The notes beneath the pieces were generated by a model, which worked only from the letters and a program-made list of their open reading frames with translations, had not been told where the DNA came from and did not search any database. This document shows, piece by piece, positions 8,592-16,956 of a DNA stretch of 64,000 nt (within the stretch, counting starts at the first letter, position 1; every line of letters starts with the position of its first letter). Origin of the DNA: UBA7672 sp963738625 (GTDB taxonomy: Bacteria > Pseudomonadota > Alphaproteobacteria > Caulobacterales > Hyphomonadaceae); assembly GCA_963738625.1 (NCBI GenBank), contig CAVTXH010000020.1, positions 682,001-746,000 of the forward strand. The letters are read 5' to 3'. The translations under genes were made by a program, and so were the position numbers.

Positions 8592-10097
8592 TCAGGCGCG
8601 GGGACCCGCGGCCTGGGTGGCGCCGTTGGGGTCGCCTTCCGTAAGGGCTTCCTTGACCGCGCCGCCGTCATCGTCGAGTTCGCCGGTCGGCAGGCGCTGG
8701 GCCCCCCAGTGCCACAGGATGGTCAGCGGGAACATCAGGAGCACCGCGACGATCATCGCCCATTTCAGCGAGAGGGTCTTCACCTGCTCGACGCTGTCGC
8801 CGAGCCATAGGTGGGCCTCGGACAGCGCCGGCGCGGACGCGTTGATCCAGTCGCTCAGGATACCGACGATGGTCGGGCCGGTGCCCAGGCCGAGGATGTT
8901 CAGGATGAAGAACAGCACGGCCGAGGACATGGCGCGCATCGACGCCGGCACAAGGTGGTGGGTGATCGCGAGCGATGGCCCGAGATACATGGCCGCCAGC
9001 GTGATCGCCGGGAAATAGAGGATGAGCGACCATTCGGCGGTGGGCGCGAGCAGGGCGAGGATGAACAGCGGCGCGCCGATCAGCTTGCCCCACATGGGCA
9101 CCCAGAGGAACCAGCGGCGGTCCTTGGCGCCGAGCCGGTCTGCAAGATAGCCGCCGAAGATGGTGCCGATTGCGCCGCCGACGCCGGAGATGGTGCCGTA
9201 GTAGAAGCCGATCTCGGTCTTGCTCATCGCCACGCAATCGGCTGCGAGCGTTTTCACGCCGTTGACGACGTCGGCGCCGCAGAGACCGACCATGTTCTGG
9301 AGTTCAGGCCAGCCCCACTCGCCATAGGTGCGCGGCAGGAAGGAAGGCATCCAGTTGCCGAGGCCATAGGTGACGAACGTGCCGGCGCCGGTTGCGATCG
9401 AGTAGTAGCGGAAGGACTTCAGCGACCACAGCTTCCTGAAGGATTCCAGGAAGGTGACCTTCACGCCGCTGGGCTTGGTCCCCGAAAGGCCGCGCTCGGG
9501 CTCGCGCACCGTCGTCCAGGTGATGACGGCGAAGAGAATGCCGGGAATGCCGACGACGAAGAAGGCCTGGCGCCAGCTCAGCGCCTCTGACAGCCAGCCG
9601 CCCAGATAATAGCCGAGCAGGGTACCGGCATAGAGGCCAGCGGAGTAGAGCGCGAGCGCGCGGCCGCGTTTTTCCTTCTCATAGAGGTCGGAGATCATCG
9701 CGTGCGCCGGCGGGCTGCCGCCCGCTTCGCCGAGGCCGACGCCCATGCGGGCCAGCAGAAGCGTGACATAGCCGGTGGCGAGACCGCAGACCGCGGTGAA
9801 GGCGCTCCAAACGGCGAGCGCCACCGCCATCACGCCCTTGCGGCTGGTGGAGTCGGCGATGCGCGCGACGGGGATGCCGAATGTGCAGTAGACCACTGCG
9901 AAGGCGAGGCCCGTCATCGTGCCAAGCTGCCAGTCGAGCAGGTTGAGGTCGGCCTTGATGTCTTCCTGGAGGATGTTGACGATCTGGCGATCGATGAAAT
10001 TGAAAATGTAGACGATGATCATGATCGCCAGCGCCCACTTACGGTGGCGGCGGGCGTGTTCCATGGTCGTGATCTTGGACGGCGATAAAAACGCCAT
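8592..10097 (-). CDS. MFS transporter of the spinster-like family
   Basis: A 501-residue inner-membrane permease of the major facilitator superfamily with about 12 hydrophobic segments. The first helix carries NFIDRQIVNIL, and the conserved loop motif RMGVGLGEAG follows near residue 120. Both are typical of the spinster/lipid-anion group that is common in sphingomonads and related bacteria. An insertion with two cysteines lies between helices near residue 265. The AGGAGGG-like site just upstream supports the ATG at 10097, though a second ATG at codon 12 (TTMEHARRH) is possible. A terminator follows. The substrate is unknown; aromatic acids or lipids are the usual guesses for this group. Confidence 0.9.
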   Translation of the reverse strand: MAFLSPSKITTMEHARRHRKWALAIMIIVYIFNFIDRQIVNILQEDIKADLNLLDWQLGTMTGLAFAVVYCTFGIPVARIADSTSRKGVMAVALAVWSAFTAVCGLATGYVTLLLARMGVGLGEAGGSPPAHAMISDLYEKEKRGRALALYSAGLYAGTLLGYYLGGWLSEALSWRQAFFVVGIPGILFAVITWTTVREPERGLSGTKPSGVKVTFLESFRKLWSLKSFRYYSIATGAGTFVTYGLGNWMPSFLPRTYGEWGWPELQNMVGLCGADVVNGVKTLAADCVAMSKTEIGFYYGTISGVGGAIGTIFGGYLADRLGAKDRRWFLWVPMWGKLIGAPLFILALLAPTAEWSLILYFPAITLAAMYLGPSLAITHHLVPASMRAMSSAVLFFILNILGLGTGPTIVGILSDWINASAPALSEAHLWLGDSVEQVKTLSLKWAMIVAVLLMFPLTILWHWGAQRLPTGELDDDGGAVKEALTEGDPNGATQAAGPRA

Positions 10098-10337
10098 TCG
10101 AGCGCTCCTCCCGAGGTCGCAGGTCTTTTATGGATTTCCCCGCTTGGTGCAGGCTTCCCAAAAGGAAAGACGCCTGTCCACGACAAACGCCCTTTGCAGG
10201 GCCCTACGCGTGATCACAAGCCGGACAAGTGGAGCGAAAAGCCCCGAGGGGAAACACGGGAAATAAGCTGCCTTGCGGCATGCCTCGCCGGCCGAGCCGG
10301 AACGGCGGCTCGCAAACGGAGACGGCCGGCGGCAAAC

Positions 10338-10367
10338 TTGACGCCCGGATGGCCGCGCGCGTATGAA
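10338..10367 (+). promoter_or_regulatory. Sigma-70-type promoter of tRNA-Val
   Basis: TTGACG at 10338-10343 and TATGAA at 10362-10367 are separated by 18 bases. The mature tRNA begins 28 bases downstream, a normal leader length. Confidence 0.65.
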
Positions 10368-10394
10368 CCCCTTCCTCTTGATACAGGGGTTCCC

Positions 10395-10469
10395 GGGCGA
10401 TTAGCTCAGCGGGAGAGCACGCCCTTCACACGGGCGGGGTCGCAGGTTCAATCCCTGCATCGCCCACCA
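10395..10469 (+). tRNA. tRNA-Val (anticodon CAC)
   Basis: A full cloverleaf can be drawn. The acceptor stem is GGGCGAT/ATCGCCC and the D arm begins TAGCTCAGCGGGAGAGC. The anticodon stem CGCCC/GGGCG holds the loop TTCACAC, giving CAC at positions 34-36. The T arm is GCAGG-TTCAATC-CCTGC. CCA is encoded at 10467-10469. The anticodon reads GTG valine codons. Confidence 0.96.
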
Positions 10470-10475
10470 TCCCCC

Positions 10476-10575
10476 TTCCGGACGACAAGCAGGCCTTCCG
10501 GACGACAAGCAGGCCTTCCGGACGACAAGCAGGCCTTCCGGACGACAAGCAGGCCTTCCGGCCGGCAAGCAGGCC
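10476..10575. repeat. 20-bp tandem repeat, five units, directly after tRNA-Val
   Basis: Four identical copies of TTCCGGACGACAAGCAGGCC lie head to tail at 10476-10555. A fifth copy with two changes lies at 10556-10575. The array begins six bases after the tRNA CCA. There are no spacers, so it is not CRISPR. Confidence 0.97.
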
Positions 10576-10966
10576 TGAAACCGAAACACGCGGATCGAAC
10601 AAAGGTCCGTGACCAGGCCGGGCGGGGGCCGACTCACCCCTTCGATTTCCCTCTTCCGCCCGGCGAACTCGTTTCTACATTGGGGCCATGGCTTTGCGAG
10701 GGATAAGGCGGCCGAGGAACGGACTTGCGCGTTTTCCTAGGAAATCCGCATCCTTCGGCAACGGCTGTTCATACTCCCGGCCGTCCACAGGCCCGTCCGC
10801 CACAATTGATCTTCAAAATACCTTTTCTGCTTCATGCGCCGCCTCATCTGCTTTCCTAACTTGACTATGTGGCCGACACCGGAATCCGGGCGGCGCAATT
10901 GAGGGACCTATCGAGGCCATCCGGGCGTTGTGTTCGAGCCGGCCTCAGGTGTCTGGAGCTAAGTGT
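10576..10966. other. Spacer without a recognised gene
   Basis: Frames here are short and lack plausible start sites. A 12-bp perfect palindrome TTTCCTAGGAAA lies at 10733-10744. The promoter of the small gene at 10967 must be in this stretch, but I see no clear -35/-10 pair. Confidence 0.5.
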
Positions 10967-11209
10967 ATGAACGGCGATTTCTGCGACAATGACGGCGCCA
11001 GGAAGCTGAAAGCCAAGATTGAAGAGTATTGGACCTCGCGTGGGTTCGACGTCTCGATCAACCTGGTCGAAGCTGGCTTCGTGCCCGCCATGCGCTCTGC
11101 GCGTACGGACGTTCGCAGCAACATGGTCAACGGCATGCCGCCCCGCAAAAAGGGAAACCGGCAGTCAGAGATCGGAAAGCCGGCCAGCTATGCCCGCGGC
11201 GTTGGCTGA
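10967..11209 (+). CDS. Small hypothetical protein, 80 residues
   Basis: The frame starts MNGDFCDNDGARKLKAKIEE and has a well-placed GGAG eight bases before the ATG. The product is soluble, with mixed charge and the readable core VEAGFVPAMRSARTDVRSN. It resembles small conserved alphaproteobacterial proteins of unknown function, but I cannot name a family. The last 22 bases overlap the convergent phosphatase gene, so the final ~8 residues are least certain. Confidence 0.7.
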   Translation: MNGDFCDNDGARKLKAKIEEYWTSRGFDVSINLVEAGFVPAMRSARTDVRSNMVNGMPPRKKGNRQSEIGKPASYARGVG

Positions 11210-11886
11210 GGGTTCAGCAGCCGGAAAGCGAGATCCGGCAATTCCTTGAAGTGACCAAACACCGCGTCGGCGCTCAACAGCTCCGGCGCGGTGTCGGTAT
11301 AGCCGTGCGCGTAAACGACGACCGGGGCGTTGGCGGCGCGGGCCGAGCCGACGTCTGCGGCGGAATCCCCGATCATCATGGCGCGCGCAGGATCGCCCTT
11401 TGCGGCGCGGACGGCGGCGATGAAATGGTCGGGGTGTGGTTTGCGGTTCTTCACCGAGTCCGCGCCGATGACGGCGGCGAAGTATGGGGCAAGGTTCATC
11501 GCGGCGAGAAGCTGGTTCGACAGGTCGGTGCGCTTGTTGGTGCAGACGCAGAGCGTGGCGCCAGCGGCAATGAAGGTCTTCAGCGTGGTTGCGACGCCGG
11601 GGAAAAGCTGCGAGCGGGCGGCGATGTCAGAGGCGTAGATGCGGACATATTCCTCGGTGAGCTCGTCGAGCTTCGGCGTGAGGTGGTGGACGCCGTGGAC
11701 GGCGCTGGCGCGGACGATCAGCGCACGGTGGCCATGGCCGACGAAGGCGCGGACATCCTCCATCGTGGCGGGCGGCAGGTTCTCGGCGGCGAGGACGTGA
11801 TTGAGCGCCCGGTGCAGATCCGGGGCCGTATCGACGAGCGTTCCGTCGAGGTCGAAGGCGATGGTGCAGCCGGCGAGCGTTTGCAT
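11188..11886 (-). CDS. gph: HAD-family phosphatase, phosphoglycolate phosphatase-like
   Basis: A 232-residue HAD hydrolase of subfamily IA. Motif I is FDLDGTLVDT, with nucleophile D12 and acid D14. Motif II Thr lies in CVCTNKR, motif III Lys in KNRKPHP, and motif IV Asp in MIGDSAADV. The cap between residues 18 and 85 is helical. The best match in style is Gph, which removes phosphate from 2-phosphoglycolate formed in DNA repair. Other phosphosugar substrates are possible. It is cytoplasmic. It is divergent from glmU, and a repeat element lies between them. Confidence 0.88.
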   Translation of the reverse strand: MQTLAGCTIAFDLDGTLVDTAPDLHRALNHVLAAENLPPATMEDVRAFVGHGHRALIVRASAVHGVHHLTPKLDELTEEYVRIYASDIAARSQLFPGVATTLKTFIAAGATLCVCTNKRTDLSNQLLAAMNLAPYFAAVIGADSVKNRKPHPDHFIAAVRAAKGDPARAMMIGDSAADVGSARAANAPVVVYAHGYTDTAPELLSADAVFGHFKELPDLAFRLLNPQPTPRA

Positions 11887-11908
11887 GTGTCTTCCGAAAC
11901 CTCAGATG

Positions 11909-12008
11909 TCACCCCGGCCGTAGCGAAGCGAAGAGCCGGGACCCGTCCGGCGGCTTGTACAAGGAGTTGGACGGGTCCCGGATAGCCCTTCGGGCTTGCG
12001 GGATGACA
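11909..12008. repeat. Dispersed palindromic element between gph and glmU
   Basis: The core is a 13-bp perfect inverted repeat, CCGGGACCCGTCC at 11937-11949 with GGACGGGTCCCGG at 11970-11982. The outer ends GTCACCCC (from 11909) and GGGATGAC (to 12007) also mirror each other imperfectly. This layout matches intergenic repeat families widespread in alphaproteobacterial genomes. Confidence 0.7.
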
Positions 12009-12073
12009 GTGGCGTATGTTGCCGCTATCGGCCATCTGTCAGACAATTGTTCGATTCACCCTGGGATTTCGAC

Positions 12074-13444
12074 ATGGCGGACCGTTTCGCAATCATTCTC
12101 GCCGCCGGCAAGGGCACGCGGATGAAGTCTCCGCGGCCGAAAGTGCTGCACGAGATCGGCGGGCGTTCGATGCTCGGCTGGTCGGTGGCGCTGGCGAAGC
12201 AGCTGGGCTGCAGGCGGAGCGTTGTGGTGGTGGGGCCGGACGTGGCCGAGCTGTCCGAGGCGGCGGCGAAGCTGGTCGGCGCGGAGAATGTCGCGGTCCA
12301 GAAGGAGCAGCTGGGGACGGCGAATGCGGTCGATGCCGCGCGCGCGCAGCTGGGCAATGCGGACGGGCATGTGATCGTTCTCTATGCCGATACGCCGCTG
12401 GTCCCGGTCGAGGCGGGCGAGCGGGCGTTCGATGCGCTGGCGGGCGGGGCGAGCCTTTGCGTGCTCGGCTTCAAGGCGGAGCTGCCGAACCGGTACGGAC
12501 GGCTGATCACGGCGGGGGATGGCTCGCTGGAGGCGATCGTCGAGGCGAACGACGCGAACGAGGCGCAGCTCCAGATCGCCCTGGCGAATTCAGGCGTGAT
12601 GGCGGCGCCGGCGCAGCTGATGTTCGAGCTGCTGAAGGACGTCAAGAACGACAACGCCAAGAAGGAGTTTTATCTCACCGACCTCGTCGGGCTCGCGCGC
12701 GGGCGCAAGCTGAAGGCGGCGGTGGCGCTGTGCGAGGAACGCGACGTGCAGGGCGTGAACTCGCAGGGCGAACTGGCGCAGGTGGAAGCGGATTTCCAGC
12801 AGGCGACGCGCGCGGGCATGATGCGCGCGGGCGTGACGCTGCCGGCGCCGGAGACGGTCTGGTTCAGCCACGACACCAGGATCGCGCCCGGCGTGACGGT
12901 GGAGCCGAACGTGGTGTTCGCGCCGGGCGTCAGCGTGGAGAGCGGGGCGGTGATCCGCGCTTTCTCGCATCTCGAAGGCGCGAAGGTCGGGCCGGGCGCG
13001 ATCGTCGGGCCGTTCGCGCGGCTGCGGCCGGGCGCGGTGATCGGCCGGGACGCGCACATCGGCAACTTCGTCGAGGTGAAGAATGTCAGCGTCGGCGAGG
13101 GCGCGAAGGCCAACCACCTCAGCTATCTGGGAGATGGCGAAATCGGCGCGGGCGCGAACATCGGCGCAGGCACGATCTTCTGCAATTATGACGGCTTCTT
13201 CAAATACAAGACGACCATCGGAGCCAACGCCTTCATCGGCTCGAACTCGGCGCTGGTGGCGCCGGTGACGGTCGGGGCGGGCGGCTATGTCGGCTCGGGC
13301 TCGGTCATCGTCGAGGACGTGGCGGCGGATGCGCTGGCCATCGGGCGCGGCCGTCAGGTCGCCAAGGAAGGCCGGGCGAAGACGTTCCGCGAAGAGAAGG
13401 CTGCGATGAAGAAGTTGGGCAAGAAACCGCCGGGGGCGGTGTAA
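12074..13444 (+). CDS. glmU: Bifunctional GlcNAc-1-P uridyltransferase / GlcN-1-P acetyltransferase GlmU
   Basis: A 456-residue protein of normal GlmU length. It acetylates glucosamine-1-phosphate and then couples it to UTP, giving UDP-GlcNAc for peptidoglycan and LPS. The N-terminal pyrophosphorylase has the nucleotide loop ILAAGKGTRMKS near residues 8-19 and the usual QLGTANAV segment near 80. The C-terminal half is a left-handed beta-helix of hexapeptide repeats, including GAGANIGAGTIFCNYDG near 360. The ATG at 12074 is chosen because the domain starts there; a longer frame from 11996 would enter the repeat element. It is cytoplasmic and essential in most bacteria. Confidence 0.97.
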   Translation: MADRFAIILAAGKGTRMKSPRPKVLHEIGGRSMLGWSVALAKQLGCRRSVVVVGPDVAELSEAAAKLVGAENVAVQKEQLGTANAVDAARAQLGNADGHVIVLYADTPLVPVEAGERAFDALAGGASLCVLGFKAELPNRYGRLITAGDGSLEAIVEANDANEAQLQIALANSGVMAAPAQLMFELLKDVKNDNAKKEFYLTDLVGLARGRKLKAAVALCEERDVQGVNSQGELAQVEADFQQATRAGMMRAGVTLPAPETVWFSHDTRIAPGVTVEPNVVFAPGVSVESGAVIRAFSHLEGAKVGPGAIVGPFARLRPGAVIGRDAHIGNFVEVKNVSVGEGAKANHLSYLGDGEIGAGANIGAGTIFCNYDGFFKYKTTIGANAFIGSNSALVAPVTVGAGGYVGSGSVIVEDVAADALAIGRGRQVAKEGRAKTFREEKAAMKKLGKKPPGAV

Positions 13445-13472
13445 CTCAGCGCTCAACTCGTCGGGACCGGCG

Positions 13473-15095
13473 TCACTGCGCGCGTGTGAATTCGGCGTAG
13501 GCCGTTGAGGTTCCGCCAGCCAGGGCGATATCGCCCACCAGCTTCCCGCTTTCGCGGCGCAGGACGAAGTTGTCGGGGGAGTAGCCCGTGCTGCTGCTGG
13601 ATACGACCGTGCTGTTCAACGTGAGTGAGCCATCGGCGGATTCCGCGATCGTACACGTTTCTTGCGCGTTCGATTGCGAGGCGGGGTAGATTTGCGTGGC
13701 GAGGAACGAGCAGGTGTAGCCGCCCGTGCTCGGGTCGCGGAAGATCTGCATGCTGCCTTGAATGTAGCACTTGTCGGCGCCGCAGGTGAAATCGGCAGTC
13801 GCGAAACTCCAGGCGCCCGATATGTCGGCCTCGCGCAGGGCGGCGATGGCGGTCTCGGCTTCGGCGCGGTGACGGCCGGCCGGGTAATAGAACAGATAAT
13901 CCTGATACGCCTGTTCCGTGTGCGTGATCTGCGCCTGCTGGAAATCCGCATCGTCCAAGGCCGCCGGATCGGCGATTGCCGCACCAGGGTCAGCGGGGAG
14001 GGGGGCTGCAGGGTCGAGGTAGGCAGGATCGCCATAAGCGTAGGGCGCGGGCGCAGGCGAGTTGAACAGGCTTGCCAGAAAAGGTGAGGCCGCGCCCATG
14101 AGGCCAAAGCCAGGGCCGATCATCGTGATGGTGACCAGGCCCGCCGCCGCAAGGCCGAGGCCGCCGCCGAGCAGGCCGACGCCGACGAGGTTGGGGTAGT
14201 TATCGCCTTCCTTCTTCGTCGAACGGACCAGCTTCCAGGCGCCGCCAGCGACCTGCAGGCTGGGGTTCATCGCCGCGAACTGCTGATATTCGTTAGGGTA
14301 CTTCTTCTCCGAGAAGGCGACGAGATCGACATAGCGCGCCAGCATATGCGGCAGCGGATCGCCCAGGCGCGCAAGGAAGCCGAAGAGCGAGCCCTTCACC
14401 CGCCGGTACTGGCGCATGACGCCGGCCGGGTTGACCGAATAGCCAAGCTCGCGGCCAACCATCAGCTTGTTCATGGCGGAGGTGGCGGCGGAGATGTCGC
14501 CCTTGATGGCGGCGAGGCCGACGCGGTCGCCGGTGTAGGCCGTCGCGCGCTCGTACGGAAAGATGAACAGGTTGAAGATCAGCAGCTGTTCCACGATCGA
14601 CACCAGATAGCGAAGCGGTCCCATGCGCCGCTTGGCGCGGATGCGGCCGACGAAGCGGCCGATCAGCCAACGGATTTCGTCGTCGCTCACGCCGTCGGAG
14701 AGCATCTCTGAATTCATGAAGATGGCGCGGCGCGCGAACAGCATGCGGAATAGCGCGTTGAACTCGCCGCGCTGGAACACGATAATGTCGATGCGATTGG
14801 GGACGCCGATCGTTTCCTTCACTTCCTTCAGCAGCTCATTCACCCGGGGATAGTTGTGCTCGGACACCAGGATCCAGTTGCCGATCAGCAGGGCGTAGGA
14901 AATCTCGAAGCCGAGCCAGACGAGGAAGGCGAGCAGCAGCACGGCGCCGACAAGCGCGCCGTTGGTCGCCAGCGTGACGAGCAGCAGCACGAGGCTGACG
15001 GGAACGACGAAGAGAAGCGCAAGAAGAAAGCGCGGCATCTCGCGCGGATGCACGCAGGCGCCGAACTCGCTGGACGTCATGGCGCTCGCCATCAT
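13473..15095 (-). CDS. Membrane protein with M48-like fold lacking all zinc ligands
   Basis: A 540-residue protein. Two hydrophobic helices lie at about 22-76 and a further Gly-rich one near 310-345. Between them the pattern of an M48 (HtpX/Ste24-like) peptidase is visible: SDDEIRWLIGRFVGRI at 137-152 is where M48 members have DE..LAHELGHI, and RATAYTGDRVGLAA at 183-196 is where they have a ..EY.AD.. segment. His, Glu and His of HEXXH are replaced by R147, F148 and R151, and the third ligand Glu by A186. It should not bind zinc or cleave peptides. A Pro/Ala-rich linker and a C-terminal Cys-containing domain follow. It is divergent from the TIR-FGE gene, 86 bases apart. Several Met codons make the exact start uncertain. 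Confidence 0.75.
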   Translation of the reverse strand: MMASAMTSSEFGACVHPREMPRFLLALLFVVPVSLVLLLVTLATNGALVGAVLLLAFLVWLGFEISYALLIGNWILVSEHNYPRVNELLKEVKETIGVPNRIDIIVFQRGEFNALFRMLFARRAIFMNSEMLSDGVSDDEIRWLIGRFVGRIRAKRRMGPLRYLVSIVEQLLIFNLFIFPYERATAYTGDRVGLAAIKGDISAATSAMNKLMVGRELGYSVNPAGVMRQYRRVKGSLFGFLARLGDPLPHMLARYVDLVAFSEKKYPNEYQQFAAMNPSLQVAGGAWKLVRSTKKEGDNYPNLVGVGLLGGGLGLAAAGLVTITMIGPGFGLMGAASPFLASLFNSPAPAPYAYGDPAYLDPAAPLPADPGAAIADPAALDDADFQQAQITHTEQAYQDYLFYYPAGRHRAEAETAIAALREADISGAWSFATADFTCGADKCYIQGSMQIFRDPSTGGYTCSFLATQIYPASQSNAQETCTIAESADGSLTLNSTVVSSSSTGYSPDNFVLRRESGKLVGDIALAGGTSTAYAEFTRAQ

Positions 15096-15181
15096 GCCCC
15101 CATTGAGAAATCGTCCGCGTCTGGTTTAGTGTCCCCCCAGAGCGACAGCGGCTCCGGCCCGTAGTGGTCTGCGAGACAAAC

Positions 15182-16402
15182 ATGGCGGATGTTTTCCTCA
15201 GCTACAAGCGCGAAGACAAGCCGCTCGCCATGGCGATGGCTGAGGCGCTGAAGAATGAAGGTTTCACGACGTGGTGGGATGACCGGCTGACGCCAGCCGA
15301 GCACTGGGACACGGCGATCGAGGACAACATTGCCAACGCCGCAGCTGTGCTGGTGATGTGGACGCCGCTGTCGGTGGCGTCGGAGTGGGTGCGCACGGAG
15401 GCGGAATTTGCCAAGCGCGCCAACAAGTTGGTGCCTGTCGTGCGCACGCCGTGCCAGCCGCCGCTGGCGTTTCTTCTGGTGCAGGGCGTGGACCTGACGC
15501 GATGGGACGGCGCGGACCGGACCGACCGAAACTGGCGCAAGATGATCGCGTGGTTGCGCGATCTTGTCGCCGGCCGGTCATCGTTGGACGAGGCCGTGCC
15601 GGAAAAATCCGCGGACTGGCGGATCGCCTATGGCGAGTTCAGAGGCGAGCCCGTGCTGGACGGACGGGCAATTACGCGCGCGTCGCAGAACGGATTGCTG
15701 TTCCGCGATCACAAGGAGCTGCCGCTGATGCGCGTGATCGCCGCCGGGCAGTTCAAGATGGGCTCCGCCGATTGGGAAGCGGGCGCGATGACCAGCGAGA
15801 AGCCTCAGCGCGCCGTCAACGTGGCGGGCCCGCTGGCGGTCGGTGTCTTTCCAGTGACATTCGAGGAGTGGGATGCGGCCAAGGCCGCTGGCGGCGTCAA
15901 GGGCGCGCCGAAGGATGACGGGTTCGGACGCGGCGCCGTTCCGGTCGTCAATGTGAGCTTTGCGGATGCGCAGGGGTACATTCGCTGGGCGTCGGCGACG
16001 TCGGGCGAGCGTTACCGCCTTCTGAGCGAGGCGGAGTGGGAGTATGTCTGCCGCGCGGGTTCGGATGGCCCCTATGCTTTTGCGGGCGAGTTCACGCCCG
16101 CGATGGCGAACTTCGGCGCGAAAGCCGCGGTGGAGGTGGGCGCGTATCCGGCGAACGGGTTCGGTCTGTACGACCTGCATGGCAATGTCCGGGAGTGGGT
16201 CGAGGATCTATGGCACGACACCTATTCGGGTGCGCCTACGGATGCGATCGCCTGGACCAGCGGGCACAGCGGTATGCGGGTAGTGCGGGGCGGCGCGTGG
16301 ATCGACGGGCCCACAATGCTGCGCAGCGCGGGGCGCGGGCGCGCCGACGCGAACGAGCGCTGCAACTTCATCGGCTTCCGCGTCGGGCGCGAAATCGCCT
16401 GA
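15182..16402 (+). CDS. TIR domain fused to FGE/SUMF1-fold domain
   Basis: A 406-residue soluble protein. Residues 1-~125 form a TIR domain (MADVFLSYKREDKPLA, then GFTTWWDD). The segment S67-E-W-V-R-T-E73 matches the Trp-x3-Glu arrangement in which TIR NADases carry their catalytic Glu, so NAD-splitting activity is plausible. From about 175 a formylglycine-generating-enzyme fold follows (FKMGSADWE, PVTFEEWDAA, YRLLSEAEWEYVCRAG, GNVREWVEDLW, ending NFIGFRVGRE). The copper-binding Cys pair of true FGEs is absent, since the segment reads RGGAWIDGPTMLRSA. The second domain is therefore probably structural or ligand-sensing. The ATG at 15182 fits the domain start. Relation to anti-phage defence is inference. 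Confidence 0.88.
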   Translation: MADVFLSYKREDKPLAMAMAEALKNEGFTTWWDDRLTPAEHWDTAIEDNIANAAAVLVMWTPLSVASEWVRTEAEFAKRANKLVPVVRTPCQPPLAFLLVQGVDLTRWDGADRTDRNWRKMIAWLRDLVAGRSSLDEAVPEKSADWRIAYGEFRGEPVLDGRAITRASQNGLLFRDHKELPLMRVIAAGQFKMGSADWEAGAMTSEKPQRAVNVAGPLAVGVFPVTFEEWDAAKAAGGVKGAPKDDGFGRGAVPVVNVSFADAQGYIRWASATSGERYRLLSEAEWEYVCRAGSDGPYAFAGEFTPAMANFGAKAAVEVGAYPANGFGLYDLHGNVREWVEDLWHDTYSGAPTDAIAWTSGHSGMRVVRGGAWIDGPTMLRSAGRGRADANERCNFIGFRVGREIA

Positions 16403-16578
16403 GTCTCTCAGAAGGGACTTAAGGATATCTCGGCTGTCCGACGCGCGGGTCTGCGCCATGGATCAGCACGCTGGCGTCGATGTAAGCAGAAATAAGGAGC
16501 TTGACCTCAACCATGCTTGAGGAATTACCAGTAGCGCCCTCAGGGACAGGAACCTGTCATAAGCGAGAGGGTTTTCAG

Positions 16579-16956
16579 ATGAGCGCGGCAGGACTAGAGC
16601 ACGTGAACATCACGTCGATGAATGCGGAGCGCACGGCGGATGCGCTGTGTTCGATGTTCGGCTGGCGCGTGCGCTGGCAGGGGCCATCGGCGATCGGCGG
16701 GGAGTCGATCCATGTCGGAACGGACGATGCGTATGTGGCGATCTATTCGCCGCCGGAAGGCCAGCGGACGCCGGGGCGCGCGGCGAGGGGCAGGCTCAAC
16801 CACATCGGCGTCGTGGTCGACGATCTCGACGCCGCGGAGAGACGGGTGGTCGCGGCGGGCTACACGCCGCATTCCCATGCGGACTATGAGCCGGGGCGGA
16901 GATTCTATTTCACCGACGACGAGGGCATCGAGTTCGAAGTCGTGAGCTATTCATGA
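16579..16956 (+). CDS. VOC-superfamily (glyoxalase/bleomycin-resistance-like) protein
   Basis: A 125-residue single-module VOC protein. The first strand reads LEHVNITSM with a metal-type His, the second half LNHIGVVVDDLDAAERRV supplies another, and the C-terminal GIEFEVVSY carries the typical Glu. This is compatible with a metal-dependent lyase, dioxygenase or isomerase, or with simple ligand binding. The ATG at 16579 is preferred over an upstream TTG because the domain begins there and a GAGAGGG site precedes it. Its stop overlaps the next gene's start as ATGA, so the two are translationally coupled. Confidence 0.85.
   Translation: MSAAGLEHVNITSMNAERTADALCSMFGWRVRWQGPSAIGGESIHVGTDDAYVAIYSPPEGQRTPGRAARGRLNHIGVVVDDLDAAERRVVAAGYTPHSHADYEPGRRFYFTDDEGIEFEVVSYS

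Noticed and set aside
10476..10575. CRISPR array
   Set aside because: The 20-bp units are contiguous without spacers, and no cas genes are near.
13473..15095. Active M48 zinc peptidase
   Set aside because: The HEXXH position and the third ligand are all substituted, so zinc binding is not expected.
15700..16402. Variable protein of a diversity-generating retroelement (FGE fold)
   Set aside because: No reverse transcriptase, template repeat or adenine-biased repeat pair is present.
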